From NCBI RefSeq assembly GCF_009799925.1, contig NZ_WELK01000001.1:124001-188000 (forward strand): 64,000 bases of DNA, written 5' to 3'. Below, piece after piece: positions 20,201-29,568 of this stretch. A program made the position numbers and the translations under genes. The DNA comes from Pseudomonas sp. R-28-1W-6. GTDB lineage: Bacteria > Pseudomonadota > Gammaproteobacteria > Pseudomonadales > Pseudomonadaceae. Each line of letters begins with the position of its first letter. Within the stretch, counting starts at the first letter, position 1. Under the pieces are notes generated by a model. The model searched no databases. It had not been told where the DNA came from and was given only the letters and a program-made list of their open reading frames with translations.

Positions 20201-20608
20201 TCAGCGGCTGTATTCGCCCGCAGCCTCCGGCTGGTACTCGACGGCCAGCAGGGTCAGCTTGAGCGTCTTGCCGCTGGGTGCCGGCCAATCGATATGCTGG
20301 CCGACCGTCAGGCCGAGCAGCGCACAGCCGACCGGGGCGAGGATCGACACCGTGCCTTCGCCACCGGCGTCCTGCGGGTAGACCAGGGTCAGGTGGTAGT
20401 CCTTGCCGCTGCTCTCCTCGCGGCAATGCACCCGCGAGTTCATCGTCACCACGCCGGCCGGCACCTCCGCGTGACCGACGACCTGCGCTCGCGCCAGCTC
20501 TGTTTCCAGCGCCTGGGCCGTCGGGCCGAAGTCCTCCAGACTGTCGAGCAGGCGCTCCAGGCGCTGCAGGTCGAGACGGGTAATGGTGATGGCTGGGGTG
20601 CTGCTCAT
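20201..20608 (-). CDS. rnk: Regulator of nucleoside diphosphate kinase Rnk
   Basis: 135 residues. The N-terminal helical hairpin (RLDLQRLERLLDSLE) and C-terminal FKBP-like GreA/B domain (YHLTLVYPQDAG, GTVSILAPVGCALLGLTVGQHIDWP) are the Rnk layout. Rnk binds RNA polymerase near the secondary channel and was first described as raising Ndk and affecting alginate in Pseudomonas. The usual neighbourhood between cyaA and cyaY is kept apart from the inserted small genes. A terminator lies just upstream, so it has its own promoter between 20609 and 20641. Confidence 0.92.
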   Translation of the reverse strand: MSSTPAITITRLDLQRLERLLDSLEDFGPTAQALETELARAQVVGHAEVPAGVVTMNSRVHCREESSGKDYHLTLVYPQDAGGEGTVSILAPVGCALLGLTVGQHIDWPAPSGKTLKLTLLAVEYQPEAAGEYSR

Positions 20609-20641
20609 GGCGCTGGGCTATCTCCTGCTGGGGCCAGAAAA

Positions 20642-20671
20642 GCAAAACCCCGCCCGAAGGCAGGGTTTTGC
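20642..20671 (-). terminator. Rho-independent terminator of the cyaY/DUF1289 unit
   Basis: GCAAAACCCTGCC pairs with GGCGGGGTTTTGC around a short loop, followed on the minus strand by TTTT. It lies 52 bases after the DUF1289 stop and separates that unit from rnk. Confidence 0.75.
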
Positions 20672-20722
20672 GAAGTAGGCAACGACCGTAACACAGGCAG
20701 CTAAATAAGCAAGACCGTGCGG

Positions 20723-20953
20723 TCACCAGGCCAGCGGCGGGCGCAGGCGCTGCTGCGCGGCCTGGCAGATCTGCCGGCGGCGCTGGCCATCGGCCTTGCC
20801 CCACTCGAGGATCTCGGCCAGGCTGCGGCCGCAGCCCAGGCACTGGTCGTGGTCGTCCAGGCAGCACTGCCGGCGGCAGGGCGACTCGACCGAGGCCGCA
20901 CCCTGCGAGTCCGGGCTGTGCGGATCAGAGCTCTTCGAACTCGAGCTGTTCAC
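20723..20953 (-). CDS. DUF1289 family protein
   Basis: 76 residues. The N-terminal 20 residues are polar and Ser-rich. The core SPCRRQCCLDDHDQCLGCGRSLAEILEW has the C-x3-C...C-x2-C arrangement of DUF1289, a small presumed metal-binding family. It ends with basic helices (RRRQICQAAQQRL). It overlaps the end of cyaY by 29 bases in another frame, so translation is probably coupled; no shorter good start is visible. Function unknown. Confidence 0.8.
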   Translation of the reverse strand: MNSSSSKSSDPHSPDSQGAASVESPCRRQCCLDDHDQCLGCGRSLAEILEWGKADGQRRRQICQAAQQRLRPPLAW

Positions 20954-21257
20954 CAGCCTGCTCCAGGGTCACGCGGGCCAGCAACTCGCCCAGCGGTTCT
21001 TCGCTGGTATCGCAGATCCACAGGCCCTGCGCCTCGTCGTAGTCGAAGTGGAAACCGCCGGAGCGCGCCGCCACCCACAGCTGGCGGATCGCCTCCTGGC
21101 GGCTGAGGATCAGCTGGGTGCCGTTCTCGAAGCGCACGGTCAGCACCCCGGCGGAGTTTTCCAGATCGATGTCCATGTCGCTGTCGTCGAAAATATCTTC
21201 CACCGCCTCCTGGGCAGCATCGACCAGATCATGGAAACGGGCTTCGCTCAAACTCAT
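20925..21257 (-). CDS. cyaY: Frataxin-like iron donor CyaY
   Basis: 110 residues: an acidic N-terminal helix (VEDIFDDSDMDIDLENS) then the beta sheet VLTVRFENGTQLILSRQ, IRQLWVAARSGGFHFDYDE and WICDTSEEPLGELLARV. CyaY binds iron on the acidic ridge and modulates IscS in Fe-S cluster assembly. Full length for the family. It lies between an AraC gene 10 bases upstream and the overlapping DUF1289 gene, all codirectional. Confidence 0.93.
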   Translation of the reverse strand: MSLSEARFHDLVDAAQEAVEDIFDDSDMDIDLENSAGVLTVRFENGTQLILSRQEAIRQLWVAARSGGFHFDYDEAQGLWICDTSEEPLGELLARVTLEQAGEQLEFEEL

Positions 21258-21267
21258 TACAACGTCC

Positions 21268-22320
21268 TCAGGGCAGGGATGCGGGGTCGGCCAGGGTCAG
21301 CCGGTAGGCGCCGGGGCTTTGCCCGGTCCAGCGACGGAAGGCGCGGGCCAGGGAGCCGGCCTCGCTGAAACCGACGAGGAAGGCGATTTCCGCCAGTTCC
21401 AGCGCCGGGTCGCGCAGATAATGCAGCACCAGTTGCTCACGCGTCTCGTCGAGCAGCTGGCTAAAGGATAACCCGGCCTCGCGCAAACGCCGCTGCAAAG
21501 TGCGCGGACTGAGTTGCAGGGTCTGCGCCAGCAGTTCCAGGTCGGCACCCTGCTCCGGCAGCTGGCGGGCCAGTTCGTGGCGGGCGCGGTCGAGCACGCC
21601 GTGGCCCTGGCGCAGCTCGCCGAGCAGGCGGTCGGCATGCGCGTCGAGTAGCTGGCGCAGCTGCGCATCGGCCTGGCCCAGCGGCGCGGCGAGCAGGCGG
21701 CGGGGGAAGACCAGGGCATTGTCGGCCTGATCGAACAGCACCGGGCAGGCGAAGATGCGCTGGTACTCGCTCAGGTCGGCCGGCGCCGGAAACTGGAAGC
21801 GCACCTCGGTGGGCGGAATCTTCAGGCCGCTGATCCAGTGGCCGAAGGTCAGCCAGCCGGCCAGGGTCTCCTCGGCATGCAGGCGCTGGTGCTGGGTCAG
21901 CATGGGGTGCCAGCGGTGCGCCACCTGCGGCTCCAGGCCCTCGCGCGGCGGCTCGTCGTCCAGCTCGACGCGCCCCAGGTTGCCGACCAGGCTGGCATAG
22001 CGCGCCTGGCGGTGCAGAGCGTCGGACAGGGTCGCGCAACTCATGATCAGGTAGCCGAGCACGCCGTAATAGCCGGGGCGGATCGCCTCGCCCAAGTGCA
22101 GGCCGAGCTGCTCGTCGCCGGTCAGGCGCACGCCCTCGGCGAGCAGCTCCAGGTAGGCGCTGGCCGCCACCCGCTGGTCGCGCTGGCCGAGAATCGCCGG
22201 ATTGAGCTGCACCCTGGCCAGCAACTCGCCGCTGTCGATGCCCTGGCGGGCGAGGTAATCCAGCAGGCCTTGCAGGTAGGCCACCGAGACAGAACTGGCA
22301 AGGGGGGCAGGGCTTTCCAT
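21268..22320 (-). CDS. AraC family transcriptional regulator (arabinose-binding-type N domain)
   Basis: 350 residues. The N-terminal half (residues about 15-200) is the PF12625-type ligand domain seen in OruR- and ArgR-like regulators (GLHLGEAIRPGYYGVLGYLIMS, FGHWISG). The C-terminal 95 residues form the double HTH: DLELLAQTLQLSPRTLQRRLREAG and LELAEIAFLVGFSEAGSLARAFRRWTGQSPGAYR. The target is unknown. The ATG at 22320 is used; a GTG lies directly before it, with GGAG upstream. In P. aeruginosa, as I remember it, cyaY and lppL are adjacent, so this gene looks like an insertion in the locus. Confidence 0.88.
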   Translation of the reverse strand: MESPAPLASSVSVAYLQGLLDYLARQGIDSGELLARVQLNPAILGQRDQRVAASAYLELLAEGVRLTGDEQLGLHLGEAIRPGYYGVLGYLIMSCATLSDALHRQARYASLVGNLGRVELDDEPPREGLEPQVAHRWHPMLTQHQRLHAEETLAGWLTFGHWISGLKIPPTEVRFQFPAPADLSEYQRIFACPVLFDQADNALVFPRRLLAAPLGQADAQLRQLLDAHADRLLGELRQGHGVLDRARHELARQLPEQGADLELLAQTLQLSPRTLQRRLREAGLSFSQLLDETREQLVLHYLRDPALELAEIAFLVGFSEAGSLARAFRRWTGQSPGAYRLTLADPASLP

Positions 22321-22451
22321 CACGACTCCGTTTTTAGTCGCATGCTAGCCGCAAAAGCGGTTATACAGGCAAGCTGCGCGCGCCAGCGCAGGGGATCGCA
22401 GAGCCCGCCGGACGGGAATTCCGGCGCATAGGCAAGCTGCTGGGGGGTCGG

Positions 22452-22457
22452 TATACT
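22452..22457 (+). promoter_or_regulatory. Likely -10 box of the lppL-lysA-dapF operon
   Basis: TATACT lies 34 bases before the lppL ATG in the divergent gap with the AraC gene. No clear -35 is seen at the proper distance. Confidence 0.3.
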
Positions 22458-22491
22458 CCAGCCCATTCATGATTTTGCAAAGGAATTCACC

Positions 22492-22629
22492 ATGAAGCGC
22501 CTGCTGCTGCCCTTCATCGCGCTTGTCGTAGTTACCGCCGCCCTGACCGGTTGTGGCCAGAAAGGCCCGCTGTACCATCCGGACGACCAGAAAACCACGC
22601 AAGATCGCGACAAAGACGTCTTCCTCTAA
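22492..22629 (+). CDS. lppL: Small lipoprotein LppL
   Basis: 45 residues starting MKRLLLPFIALVVV. The lipobox LTGC places the lipidated Cys at residue 21, followed by GQKGPLYHPDD, the standard LptM/YifL-type motif (Cys-Gly-x-Lys-Gly-Pro-Leu). YifL (LptM) of E. coli assists LptD maturation, and a similar role here is inference. AAAGGA precedes the ATG. It is always found before lysA in Pseudomonas; lysA begins nine bases after the stop. Confidence 0.92.
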   Translation: MKRLLLPFIALVVVTAALTGCGQKGPLYHPDDQKTTQDRDKDVFL

Positions 22630-22638
22630 GGGGGTTCC

Positions 22639-23886
22639 ATGCAAGCCTTTACCAACCGCGACGGGCAACTGTTCGCGGAGGGCGTGGCCCTGTCCGCCAT
22701 TGCCGAGCGCTTCGGCACGCCGACCTACGTCTACTCCCGCGCCCATATCGAGGCGCAGTACCGCGCCTATGCCGATGCCCTGGCGGGCATGCCGCATCTG
22801 GTCTGTTTCGCCGTCAAGGCCAACTCCAACCTCGGCGTGCTGAACGTCCTGGCGCGCCTCGGCGCCGGCTTCGACATCGTCTCCCGCGGTGAGCTGGAGC
22901 GCGTGCTGGCCGCCGGTGGCGATGCCGCCAAGATCGTCTTCTCCGGCGTCGGCAAGAGCCGCGACGACATGCGCCGCGCCCTGGAAGTCGGCGTGCACTG
23001 CTTCAACGTCGAGTCGGTGGACGAGCTGGAACGCCTGCAGGTGGTCGCCGCCGAGCTGGGCAAGACCGCGGCGATCTCGCTGCGGGTCAACCCGGACGTG
23101 GATGCCGGCACCCATCCGTACATCTCCACCGGCCTCAAGGAGAACAAGTTCGGCATCGACATCGAGCAGGCGCCGGCCGTCTATGCCCGCGCCGCCGCCC
23201 TGCCGAACCTCGACGTGGTCGGCGTCGACTGCCACATCGGTTCGCAGCTGACCAGCCTGCCGCCCTTCCTCGACGCCCTCGAGCGCCTGCTGGCGCTGGT
23301 CGACCAGCTGGCCGCGCAAGGCATCCGGATCAAGCACCTGGACCTCGGCGGCGGCCTCGGCGTGCAGTACCGCGACGAGCAGCCACCGCTGGCCGGCGAC
23401 TATATCGCCGCCGTGCGCGAGCGCATCGCCGGCCGCGACCTGGCCCTGGTGTTCGAGCCGGGCCGCTCCCTGGTGGCCAACGCCGGCGTGCTGCTGACCC
23501 GCGTGGAATACCTCAAGCACACCGCGCACAAGGACTTCGCCATCGTCGATGCGGCAATGAACGACCTGATCCGCCCGGCGCTTTACCAGGCCTGGATGGA
23601 CGTCACCGCGGTGCAGCCGCGCACCGGTGAGGCCCGCAACTACGACCTGGTCGGGCCGATCTGCGAGACCGGCGACTTCCTGGCCAAGAACCGCGAACTG
23701 GTGCTGGCCGAAGGCGACCTGCTGGCCGTGCGCTCGGCCGGTGCCTACGGCTTCGTCATGAGTTCCAATTACAACACCCGCGGCCGCGCCGCCGAGGTGC
23801 TGGTGGATGGCGAACAGGCCTTCGAAGTGCGTCGTCGCGAAACCCTGGCCGAACTCTATGCCGGCGAAAGCCTGCTGCCACAGTGA
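22639..23886 (+). CDS. lysA: Diaminopimelate decarboxylase
   Basis: 415 residues. It converts meso-diaminopimelate to lysine. The PLP lysine is in [14 protein letters not shown] near residue 60, the glycine loop in [12 protein letters not shown] and the phosphate contact in [15 protein letters not shown]; the active-site Cys motif is [16 protein letters not shown]. Normal length. Part of the lppL-lysA-dapF-DUF484-xerC run. Confidence 0.97.
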   Translation: MQAFTNRDGQLFAEGVALSAIAERFGTPTYVYSRAHIEAQYRAYADALAGMPHLVCFAVKANSNLGVLNVLARLGAGFDIVSRGELERVLAAGGDAAKIVFSGVGKSRDDMRRALEVGVHCFNVESVDELERLQVVAAELGKTAAISLRVNPDVDAGTHPYISTGLKENKFGIDIEQAPAVYARAAALPNLDVVGVDCHIGSQLTSLPPFLDALERLLALVDQLAAQGIRIKHLDLGGGLGVQYRDEQPPLAGDYIAAVRERIAGRDLALVFEPGRSLVANAGVLLTRVEYLKHTAHKDFAIVDAAMNDLIRPALYQAWMDVTAVQPRTGEARNYDLVGPICETGDFLAKNRELVLAEGDLLAVRSAGAYGFVMSSNYNTRGRAAEVLVDGEQAFEVRRRETLAELYAGESLLPQ

Positions 23887-23896
23887 GGGCGCAGAC

Positions 23897-24727
23897 ATGC
23901 TTTTGCGCTTCACCAAGATGCACGGCCTCGGCAACGACTTCATGGTCCTCGACCTGATCAGCCAGCACGCGCATATCCAGCCCAAGCACGCCAAGGCCTG
24001 GGGCGACCGGCATACCGGCGTCGGCTTCGACCAGCTGCTGCTGGTCGAGGCGCCGAGCAACCCGGACGTCGACTTCCGCTACCGCATCTTCAATGCCGAT
24101 GGCTCGGAAGTGGAGCAGTGCGGCAACGGCGCGCGCTGCTTCGCCCGCTTCGTCATCGACAAGCGCCTGACGGTGAAGAAGCAGATCCGCGTCGAGACCA
24201 AGGGTGGCATCATCGAGCTGAACCTGCGCCCGGACGGCCAGGTCACCGTCGACATGGGCCCGCCGCGTCTCGATCCCAAGGTCATCCCGTTCCAGGCCGA
24301 AGCCGAGGCGCTGAGCTACCCGGTCGAGGTGGACGGGCAGACCGTCGAGCTGGCTGCCGTGTCCATGGGCAACCCGCATGCGGTGCTGCGCGTCGCCGAC
24401 CTCGACAACGCCCCGGTACACAGCCTCGGGCCGAAGCTGGAACATCACCCTCGCTTCCCGCAGCGGGTCAATGTCGGTTTCCTCCAGGTGGTCGACCGCC
24501 AGCATGCGCGCCTGCGCGTGTGGGAACGCGGCGCCGGCGAGACCCAGGCCTGCGGCACCGGCGCCTGCGCCGCGGCCGTGGCGGCGATCCGCCAGGGCTG
24601 GATGGATTCGCCGCTGCAGCTGGAGCTGCCCGGCGGCAAGCTGTGCATCGAGTGGGCAGGCCCCGGCCAGCCGGTTATGATGACCGGACCCGCCGTTCGC
24701 GTGTACGAAGGACAAGTCCGCCTATGA
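23897..24727 (+). CDS. dapF: Diaminopimelate epimerase
   Basis: 276 residues starting [19 protein letters not shown]. The two catalytic cysteines lie in [13 protein letters not shown] and [17 protein letters not shown]. It interconverts LL- and meso-diaminopimelate, feeding lysA and peptidoglycan. The ATG at 23897 lies 11 bases after lysA; longer in-frame starts would lie inside lysA. Its TGA overlaps the next ATG. Confidence 0.97.
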   Translation: MLLRFTKMHGLGNDFMVLDLISQHAHIQPKHAKAWGDRHTGVGFDQLLLVEAPSNPDVDFRYRIFNADGSEVEQCGNGARCFARFVIDKRLTVKKQIRVETKGGIIELNLRPDGQVTVDMGPPRLDPKVIPFQAEAEALSYPVEVDGQTVELAAVSMGNPHAVLRVADLDNAPVHSLGPKLEHHPRFPQRVNVGFLQVVDRQHARLRVWERGAGETQACGTGACAAAVAAIRQGWMDSPLQLELPGGKLCIEWAGPGQPVMMTGPAVRVYEGQVRL

Positions 24728-25422
24728 GTGACAGCCAGGATTCGCCCGTTCCGCTCGACTCGGATGCCGTCGCCGCCTACCTGCGCCTGCACCCGGAGTT
24801 CTTCGTCGACCACGACGAGCTGATCCCCGAGCTGCGCATTCCGCACCTGCCGGGCGAAGCGGTGTCGCTGGTGGAGCGCCAGGTCAAGCTGCTGCGCGAG
24901 CGCAACATCGAGATGCGCCATCGCCTGTCGCAACTGATGGACGTGGCCCGCGACAACGACCGCCTGTTCGACAAGACCCGCCGCCTGATCCTCGCCCTGC
25001 TCGATGCCGGCAGCCTGGAGGAAGTGGTCGGCGCGGTGGAAGACAGCCTGCGCCACGAGTTCCAGGTGCCCTTCGTCGGCCTGATCCTGTTCAGCGAGTT
25101 CCCCCTGGGCGTCGGCCGCACGGTGACCAGCGCCGAAGCGCACCAGGCCATCGGCAGCCTGCTGGCCGGCGGCAAGACCACCTGCGGCGTGCTGCGCCCC
25201 GGCGAGCTGGAGTTCCTGTTCGGCGCCGCCGAGCAGGGCCAGGTCGGCTCCGCCGCCGTGGTCCCGCTCAGCTACCAGGGCCTGCACGGCGTGCTGGCCA
25301 TCGGCAGCCCGGACCCGCAGCACTACAAGAGCAGCCTCGGCACCCTGTTCCTCAGCTACGTCGCCGAAGTGCTGTCGCGCGTGCTGCCGCGCTTCGCCGC
25401 GCCGCTGCGCTCGGTCAGGTAA
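24724..25422 (+). CDS. DUF484 family protein (GAF-like)
   Basis: 232 residues. The N-terminus [21 protein letters not shown] and the helix [22 protein letters not shown] are diagnostic of DUF484 (YigA). A GAF-like domain follows. The family always sits between dapF and xerC, but its function is unknown. Its ATG overlaps the dapF stop (ATGA), implying coupled translation. 80 bases separate it from xerC. Confidence 0.9.
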   Translation: MSDSQDSPVPLDSDAVAAYLRLHPEFFVDHDELIPELRIPHLPGEAVSLVERQVKLLRERNIEMRHRLSQLMDVARDNDRLFDKTRRLILALLDAGSLEEVVGAVEDSLRHEFQVPFVGLILFSEFPLGVGRTVTSAEAHQAIGSLLAGGKTTCGVLRPGELEFLFGAAEQGQVGSAAVVPLSYQGLHGVLAIGSPDPQHYKSSLGTLFLSYVAEVLSRVLPRFAAPLRSVR

Positions 25423-25502
25423 GCGCCACCAGGGCTGGCAAGCACGCAGGCTGGGCTGAACGCAGCGAACCCCATCATCCGCGTGCGCCTGCGGGAGTCG
25501 CC

Positions 25503-26453
25503 ATGCACGAGCAACTGGACGCCTACCTCGAACACCTGCGCCGCGAGCGCCAGGTCTCGACGCACACCCTCGACGGCTACCGGCGCGATCTGCTGAAGGT
25601 GCTCGCCCTCTGCGAGAAGAACGCCCTCACCCACTGGAGCGAGCTCGACGGCCGCAGCCTGCGCAGCTTGGTTGCCCGCCTGCACGCCCAGGGCCTCGGC
25701 AGCCGCTCGCTGGCGCGCCTGCTGTCGGCGGTGCGCGGGCTCTACCAGTACCTCAACCGCGAAGGCCTGTGCCGGCACGACCCGGCCAGCGGCATCGCGC
25801 CGCCCAAGGGCGAGCGCCGCCTGCCGCGCACCCTGGATGCCGACCGCGCCCTGCAACTGCTGGAGGGCGCGCTGGAGGACGACTTCATCGCCCGCCGCGA
25901 CCAGGCCATGCTCGAACTGTTCTACTCCTCCGGCCTGCGCCTGTCCGAGCTGGTCGGCCTGGATCTGCCCGCGCTCGACCTGGCCGCCGGCCTGGTGCGG
26001 GTACAGGGCAAGGGCAACAAGGTGCGCGAGCTGCCGGTCGGCAGCAAGGCCCGCGAGGCCCTGCACGCCTGGCTGGAACTGCGCCTGCTGAGCAACCCGG
26101 GCGATGGCGCGGTGTTCGTCAGCCAGCAGGGCCGCCGCCTCGGCGCCCGCGCGGTGCAGCTGCGCGTGCGCCAGGCCGGCGTGCGCGAGCTGGGCCAGCA
26201 CCTGCACCCGCACATGCTGCGCCACAGCTTCGCCAGCCATATGCTGGAGTCATCCCAGGACCTGCGCGCGGTGCAGGAACTGCTCGGCCACGCCGATATC
26301 GCCACCACGCAGATCTACACCCACCTGGATTTCCAGCACCTGGCGACGGTCTACGACCAGGCCCACCCACGGGCCAGACGCAGCACGGAAAGCGCCCCGG
26401 CCCTGGGCACCGGGGCGGCGCCCAGCGAACGCAGTACGGGAGACGACGAATGA
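25503..26453 (+). CDS. xerC: Tyrosine recombinase XerC
   Basis: 316 residues. The N-terminal SAM-like core-binding domain (residues 1-90) is followed by the catalytic domain with Arg in [10 protein letters not shown], Lys in [37 protein letters not shown] and the nucleophile Tyr of IYTHL. XerC with XerD resolves chromosome dimers at dif. The C-terminus has an extra 20 or so Arg/Ser/Gly-rich residues beyond the usual end. Overlaps the HAD gene by four bases. Confidence 0.95.
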   Translation: MHEQLDAYLEHLRRERQVSTHTLDGYRRDLLKVLALCEKNALTHWSELDGRSLRSLVARLHAQGLGSRSLARLLSAVRGLYQYLNREGLCRHDPASGIAPPKGERRLPRTLDADRALQLLEGALEDDFIARRDQAMLELFYSSGLRLSELVGLDLPALDLAAGLVRVQGKGNKVRELPVGSKAREALHAWLELRLLSNPGDGAVFVSQQGRRLGARAVQLRVRQAGVRELGQHLHPHMLRHSFASHMLESSQDLRAVQELLGHADIATTQIYTHLDFQHLATVYDQAHPRARRSTESAPALGTGAAPSERSTGDDE

Positions 26454-27142
26454 GCCTGCGCCTGATCACCTTCGACCTCGACGACACCCTGTGGGATGTC
26501 GCCCCGGTGATGCATGGCGCCGAGGCCAGCCTGCGCGACTGGCTGGCCGTGCAGGCGCCACGCCTGGGCCCGGTGCCGATCGAGCACCTGTGGGCGATCC
26601 GCAGCCGCCTGCTGGGTGGCGACCCGGACCTCCGCCATCGCCTCAGCGAGCTGCGCCGGCGCATCCTGCTGCACGCCCTGATCGACGCCGGCTACGCCCA
26701 GGCCGAGTCGCGCGAACTGGCCGAACGGGGATTCCAGGTCTTCCTCGAGGCCCGGCATCGGGTCGAGCTGTTTCCCGACGTGCACCAGACCCTGGAGCGC
26801 CTGGCCCTGCGCTACCCCCTGGCGGTGATCACCAACGGCAATGCCGACGTGCGCCGCCTGGGCCTGGCCGACTACTTCCAGTTCGCCCTGTGCGCGGAAG
26901 AGCTGGGCATCGGCAAGCCCGACCCGCTGCCCTTCCACACCGCCCTGCAACGCGCCGGGGTTGCTGCCTCGCAGGCCGTGCATATCGGCGACCATCCCGG
27001 CGACGACATCGCCGGGGCCCGCGCGGCGGGCATGCAGGCGATCTGGTTCAACCCGCAGGGCAAGCCCTGGACCGGCGAGCCGGAGCCGCCGGTGCAGATC
27101 TCCAGCCTGGCCGAGCTGCCGCTGCTGCTGGAACGCTGGTAG
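26450..27142 (+). CDS. HAD superfamily hydrolase, YigB-like
   Basis: 230 residues. Motif I is [14 protein letters not shown] with nucleophile Asp and general acid Asp; motif II is [14 protein letters not shown]; motif III Lys is in [14 protein letters not shown]; motif IV is [18 protein letters not shown]. This matches the YigB-type FMN and sugar-phosphate phosphatases found next to xerC. The true substrate cannot be read. ATGA overlap with xerC marks it as operon end; a bidirectional terminator follows. Confidence 0.9.
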   Translation: MSLRLITFDLDDTLWDVAPVMHGAEASLRDWLAVQAPRLGPVPIEHLWAIRSRLLGGDPDLRHRLSELRRRILLHALIDAGYAQAESRELAERGFQVFLEARHRVELFPDVHQTLERLALRYPLAVITNGNADVRRLGLADYFQFALCAEELGIGKPDPLPFHTALQRAGVAASQAVHIGDHPGDDIAGARAAGMQAIWFNPQGKPWTGEPEPPVQISSLAELPLLLERW

Positions 27143-27214
27143 CGCGGATTCGAGGACAAGGGGCATTCGCAGCCGAAGCCGCTCCTGCGGCAGCCAGCCC
27201 GGCGCCGGCCGAAC

Positions 27215-27248
27215 ATGAAAAAGCCCGCCGAGTGGCGGGCTTTTTCAT
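27215..27248. terminator. Bidirectional rho-independent terminator
   Basis: Symmetric ATGAAAAAGCCCGCC and GGCGGGCTTTTTCAT arms around a short loop give T-runs on both strands. It ends the xerC-HAD transcript on the plus strand and sutA on the minus strand. Confidence 0.85.
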
Positions 27249-27261
27249 CACGGAACCGACC

Positions 27262-27591
27262 TCAGATGGGGCGGCTGCCGTACTTGCTGTCCGGCTTCTT
27301 GGGTGGGTCGGCAACCACGTTGGCTTCCACTTCCTGCACCTTGCCGCCGCGCGAGAGGAATTCCTCCATGGCCTTGGCCAGGGCATCACGCTCCTTCTGC
27401 TTGGCTTCGATGCTCGGCAGCTCCTCGACGTCGACCGCCGCCTTGACCTTCTTGCCAGGCTTGGCGCTGGGGACATCCGAGCCACTGTCTTCGTCGTCAT
27501 CGGCAACGCCGTCGTCGGCGGCTTCCAGCTCCTCGCCTTCGTCCTCGTCGCCAGCTTCCAGTTCGTCTTGTTCCAGTTCTTCGTCGCTCAT
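27262..27591 (-). CDS. sutA: RNA polymerase-associated slow-growth regulator SutA
   Basis: 109 residues. The acidic disordered N-terminus (MSDEELEQDELEAGDEDEGE) is followed by a helical centre SIEAKQKERDALAKAMEEFLSRGG and a short tail VVADPPKKPDSKYG. This is the layout of SutA, the P. aeruginosa protein that binds RNA polymerase and helps initiation during dormancy. The neighbourhood with amtB and glnK fits. Its stop lies 13 bases from the bidirectional terminator. Confidence 0.9.
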   Translation of the reverse strand: MSDEELEQDELEAGDEDEGEELEAADDGVADDDEDSGSDVPSAKPGKKVKAAVDVEELPSIEAKQKERDALAKAMEEFLSRGGKVQEVEANVVADPPKKPDSKYGSRPI

Positions 27592-27701
27592 GTTCTACCT
27601 CATGACTTGCGCAAAGCAGGTTAGTTATAGCCCAGCCGCGTGCAATGCAAAACGCCGCCGGAAAAAATTCATGGCCAGGTGCCAGGCCGCCTCGCGGCGC
27701 C

Positions 27702-28127
27702 TCAGCCGATCTCGCCCTGGAGGGTCGCCAGCACGCGGCGTGGCCCTGCCCGATCCCGGTGTTCACCGAGGTAAATCCCTTGCCAGGTGCCCAGCGCCAG
27801 GCGCCCCGCCGTTATCGGCAGGCTCAGCTGGCAGCCCAGCAAACTGGACTTGAAGTGCGCCGGCAGGTCGTCCGATCCTTCGTCGTCGTGCTCGTAGTCG
27901 CTGGCGCCCTGCGGCACAAGACGATTGAAGAAGCGCTCGAAGTCACGTCGCACCGCGCCATCGGCATTTTCGTTGATGGTCAGCGAAGCCGAGGTGTGTT
28001 GCAGCCACAGATGCAAGATGCCGACCCGATAGCCGCGCAACTCCGGCAAGGCGGCGACGATTTCGTCGCTCACCAGGTGAAAACCGCGCGCCTTGGCGCG
28101 CAGCTCGATCAGCCGTTGTTGCCACAT
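27702..28127 (-). CDS. YjbQ/UPF0047 family protein (secondary thiamine-phosphate synthase-like)
   Basis: 141 residues from the ATG at 28127 ([20 protein letters not shown]); an in-frame ATG at 28145 would add six residues. Conserved [26 protein letters not shown] and [10 protein letters not shown] with His and Glu residues give the YjbQ metal-site pattern. The family shows weak thiamine-phosphate synthase activity; the true role is unsettled. Beyond its start lies the amtB terminator. Confidence 0.88.
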   Translation of the reverse strand: MWQQRLIELRAKARGFHLVSDEIVAALPELRGYRVGILHLWLQHTSASLTINENADGAVRRDFERFFNRLVPQGASDYEHDDEGSDDLPAHFKSSLLGCQLSLPITAGRLALGTWQGIYLGEHRDRAGPRRVLATLQGEIG

Positions 28128-28175
28128 GCTCCGCACCTGCAGCATCCCGTTGGGGGCGCATTCTAGCGTGGCCAC

Positions 28176-28208
28176 AGAAAAAGCAAAGGGCGCCGCGGCG
28201 CCCTTTGC
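28176..28208 (-). terminator. Terminator of the distal ammonium transporter gene
   Basis: Perfect 12-base-pair stem GCAAAGGGCGCC/GGCGCCCTTTGC with a two-base loop, followed on the minus strand by TTTTT. It lies 18 bases beyond the amtB stop at 28226. Confidence 0.85.
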
Positions 28209-28225
28209 TCGAGTCTTTGGTCGAA

Positions 28226-29476
28226 CTATTTGCGGGTGAACTCCGGATAGGCCTCCATGCCGCATTCGACGATGTCGACCCCCTCGTATTCGTCCTCCTC
28301 GCTGACTCGCAGACCCATGCTCAGCTTGATCAGGCCCCAGACGATCAGACTGGCGACAAACACCCAGGCGAAGATGCAGGCCGCGCCCATCAACTGGGCG
28401 GTCAGGCTGGCCCCGCTGTTGGTCAGCGGCACCGCCAGCAGCCCCCACAGGCCGCCGGCGCCGTGCACCGAGATGGCACCTACCGGGTCATCGATGCGCA
28501 GCTTGTCCAGCAGCAGGATGCTGAACACCACCAGCACGCCGCCCACCGCACCGATCAGCGCGGCCTGTACCGCGGTCGGCGTGGCCGGCTCGGCGGTGAT
28601 CGCCACCAGGCCGGCCAGGGCGCCGTTGAGGATCATGGTCAGGTCGGCCTTGCCGAACAGCACGCGGGCCACCACCAGCGCTGCCAGCAGGCCACCGGCG
28701 GCGGCCAGGTTGGTGTTGACGAACACCGACGCCACCGCGTTGGCATCGGCGATGGTGCTCAGCTTCAGCTGCGAGCCGCCGTTGAAGCCGAACCAGCCGA
28801 ACCAAAGGATGAAGGTGCCAAGGGTCGCCAGCGGCAGGTTGGCACCGGGGATCGCGTTGATCTGCCCCTGGCTGCCGTACTTGCCCTTGCGCGCGCCGAG
28901 CAGGATCACTCCGGCCAGCGCGGCGGTGGCGCCGGCCAGGTGGACGATGCCAGAACCGGCGAAGTCCTTGAAACCGGCCTGCTTGAGGAAACCGCCGCCC
29001 CAGGTCCAGTAGCCTTCCACCGGATAGATGATCGAGCACATGACCAGGGCGAACGCCAGGAAGGCCCACAGCTTCATGCGCTCGGCCACCGCGCCGGAGA
29101 CGATCGACATGGCCGTGGCGACGAACACCACCTGGAAGAAGAAGTCGGCACGCTTGGCGTAATAGGGCGCACCCTCGCCACCGGCGGCGACGGTCTCGAG
29201 CGCATGCTCGCTGCCGATCAGGAAACCGAAATTGGGAATCGCGCCGCCTGCGGCGCCGCCATACATCAGGTAGTAGCCCACCAGCAGGTACATCACGCAG
29301 GCCAGGGCATACAGCACGATGTTCTTGGTGAGGATTTCCGCGGTGTTCTTCGCGCGGACCAGGCCGGATTCGAGCATGGCGAAGCCTGCCGCCATCCACA
29401 TCACCAGGGCCCCGCAAATCAGCAGGTAGAAAGTGTCGAGCGCATACTGCAGGGGAATCAGTGCCGTGCTTTCCAT
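28226..29476 (-). CDS. amtB: Ammonium transporter, second copy
   Basis: 416 residues, eleven predicted membrane helices. The pore histidines of the Amt family are present in [14 protein letters not shown] and [11 protein letters not shown], and the gate Phe region in [23 protein letters not shown]. It has no cleavable signal peptide, unlike the upstream copy. The ATG at 29476 is chosen because GGAG lies 7 bases before it; the 29557 start runs through the intergenic terminator. The Amt family conducts ammonium and is gated by GlnK. Possibly transcribed by read-through. Confidence 0.92.
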   Translation of the reverse strand: MESTALIPLQYALDTFYLLICGALVMWMAAGFAMLESGLVRAKNTAEILTKNIVLYALACVMYLLVGYYLMYGGAAGGAIPNFGFLIGSEHALETVAAGGEGAPYYAKRADFFFQVVFVATAMSIVSGAVAERMKLWAFLAFALVMCSIIYPVEGYWTWGGGFLKQAGFKDFAGSGIVHLAGATAALAGVILLGARKGKYGSQGQINAIPGANLPLATLGTFILWFGWFGFNGGSQLKLSTIADANAVASVFVNTNLAAAGGLLAALVVARVLFGKADLTMILNGALAGLVAITAEPATPTAVQAALIGAVGGVLVVFSILLLDKLRIDDPVGAISVHGAGGLWGLLAVPLTNSGASLTAQLMGAACIFAWVFVASLIVWGLIKLSMGLRVSEEDEYEGVDIVECGMEAYPEFTRK

Positions 29477-29526
29477 GAAGTACTCCGTTGTACCGTTGCA
29501 CAGTGCGCCGCCGTTGGCGCAGACAG

Positions 29527-29550
29527 AAAAACGCCCGGCGGACCGGGCGT
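29527..29550 (-). terminator. Terminator between the two ammonium transporter genes
   Basis: ACGCCCGG/CCGGGCGT with a CGGA loop (minus-strand TCCG), flanked on the minus strand by TTTT. It lies about 20 bases past the glnK-linked amtB stop and would limit transcription into the second copy. Confidence 0.75.
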
Positions 29551-29568
29551 TTTGCACATCGTCAGGGC

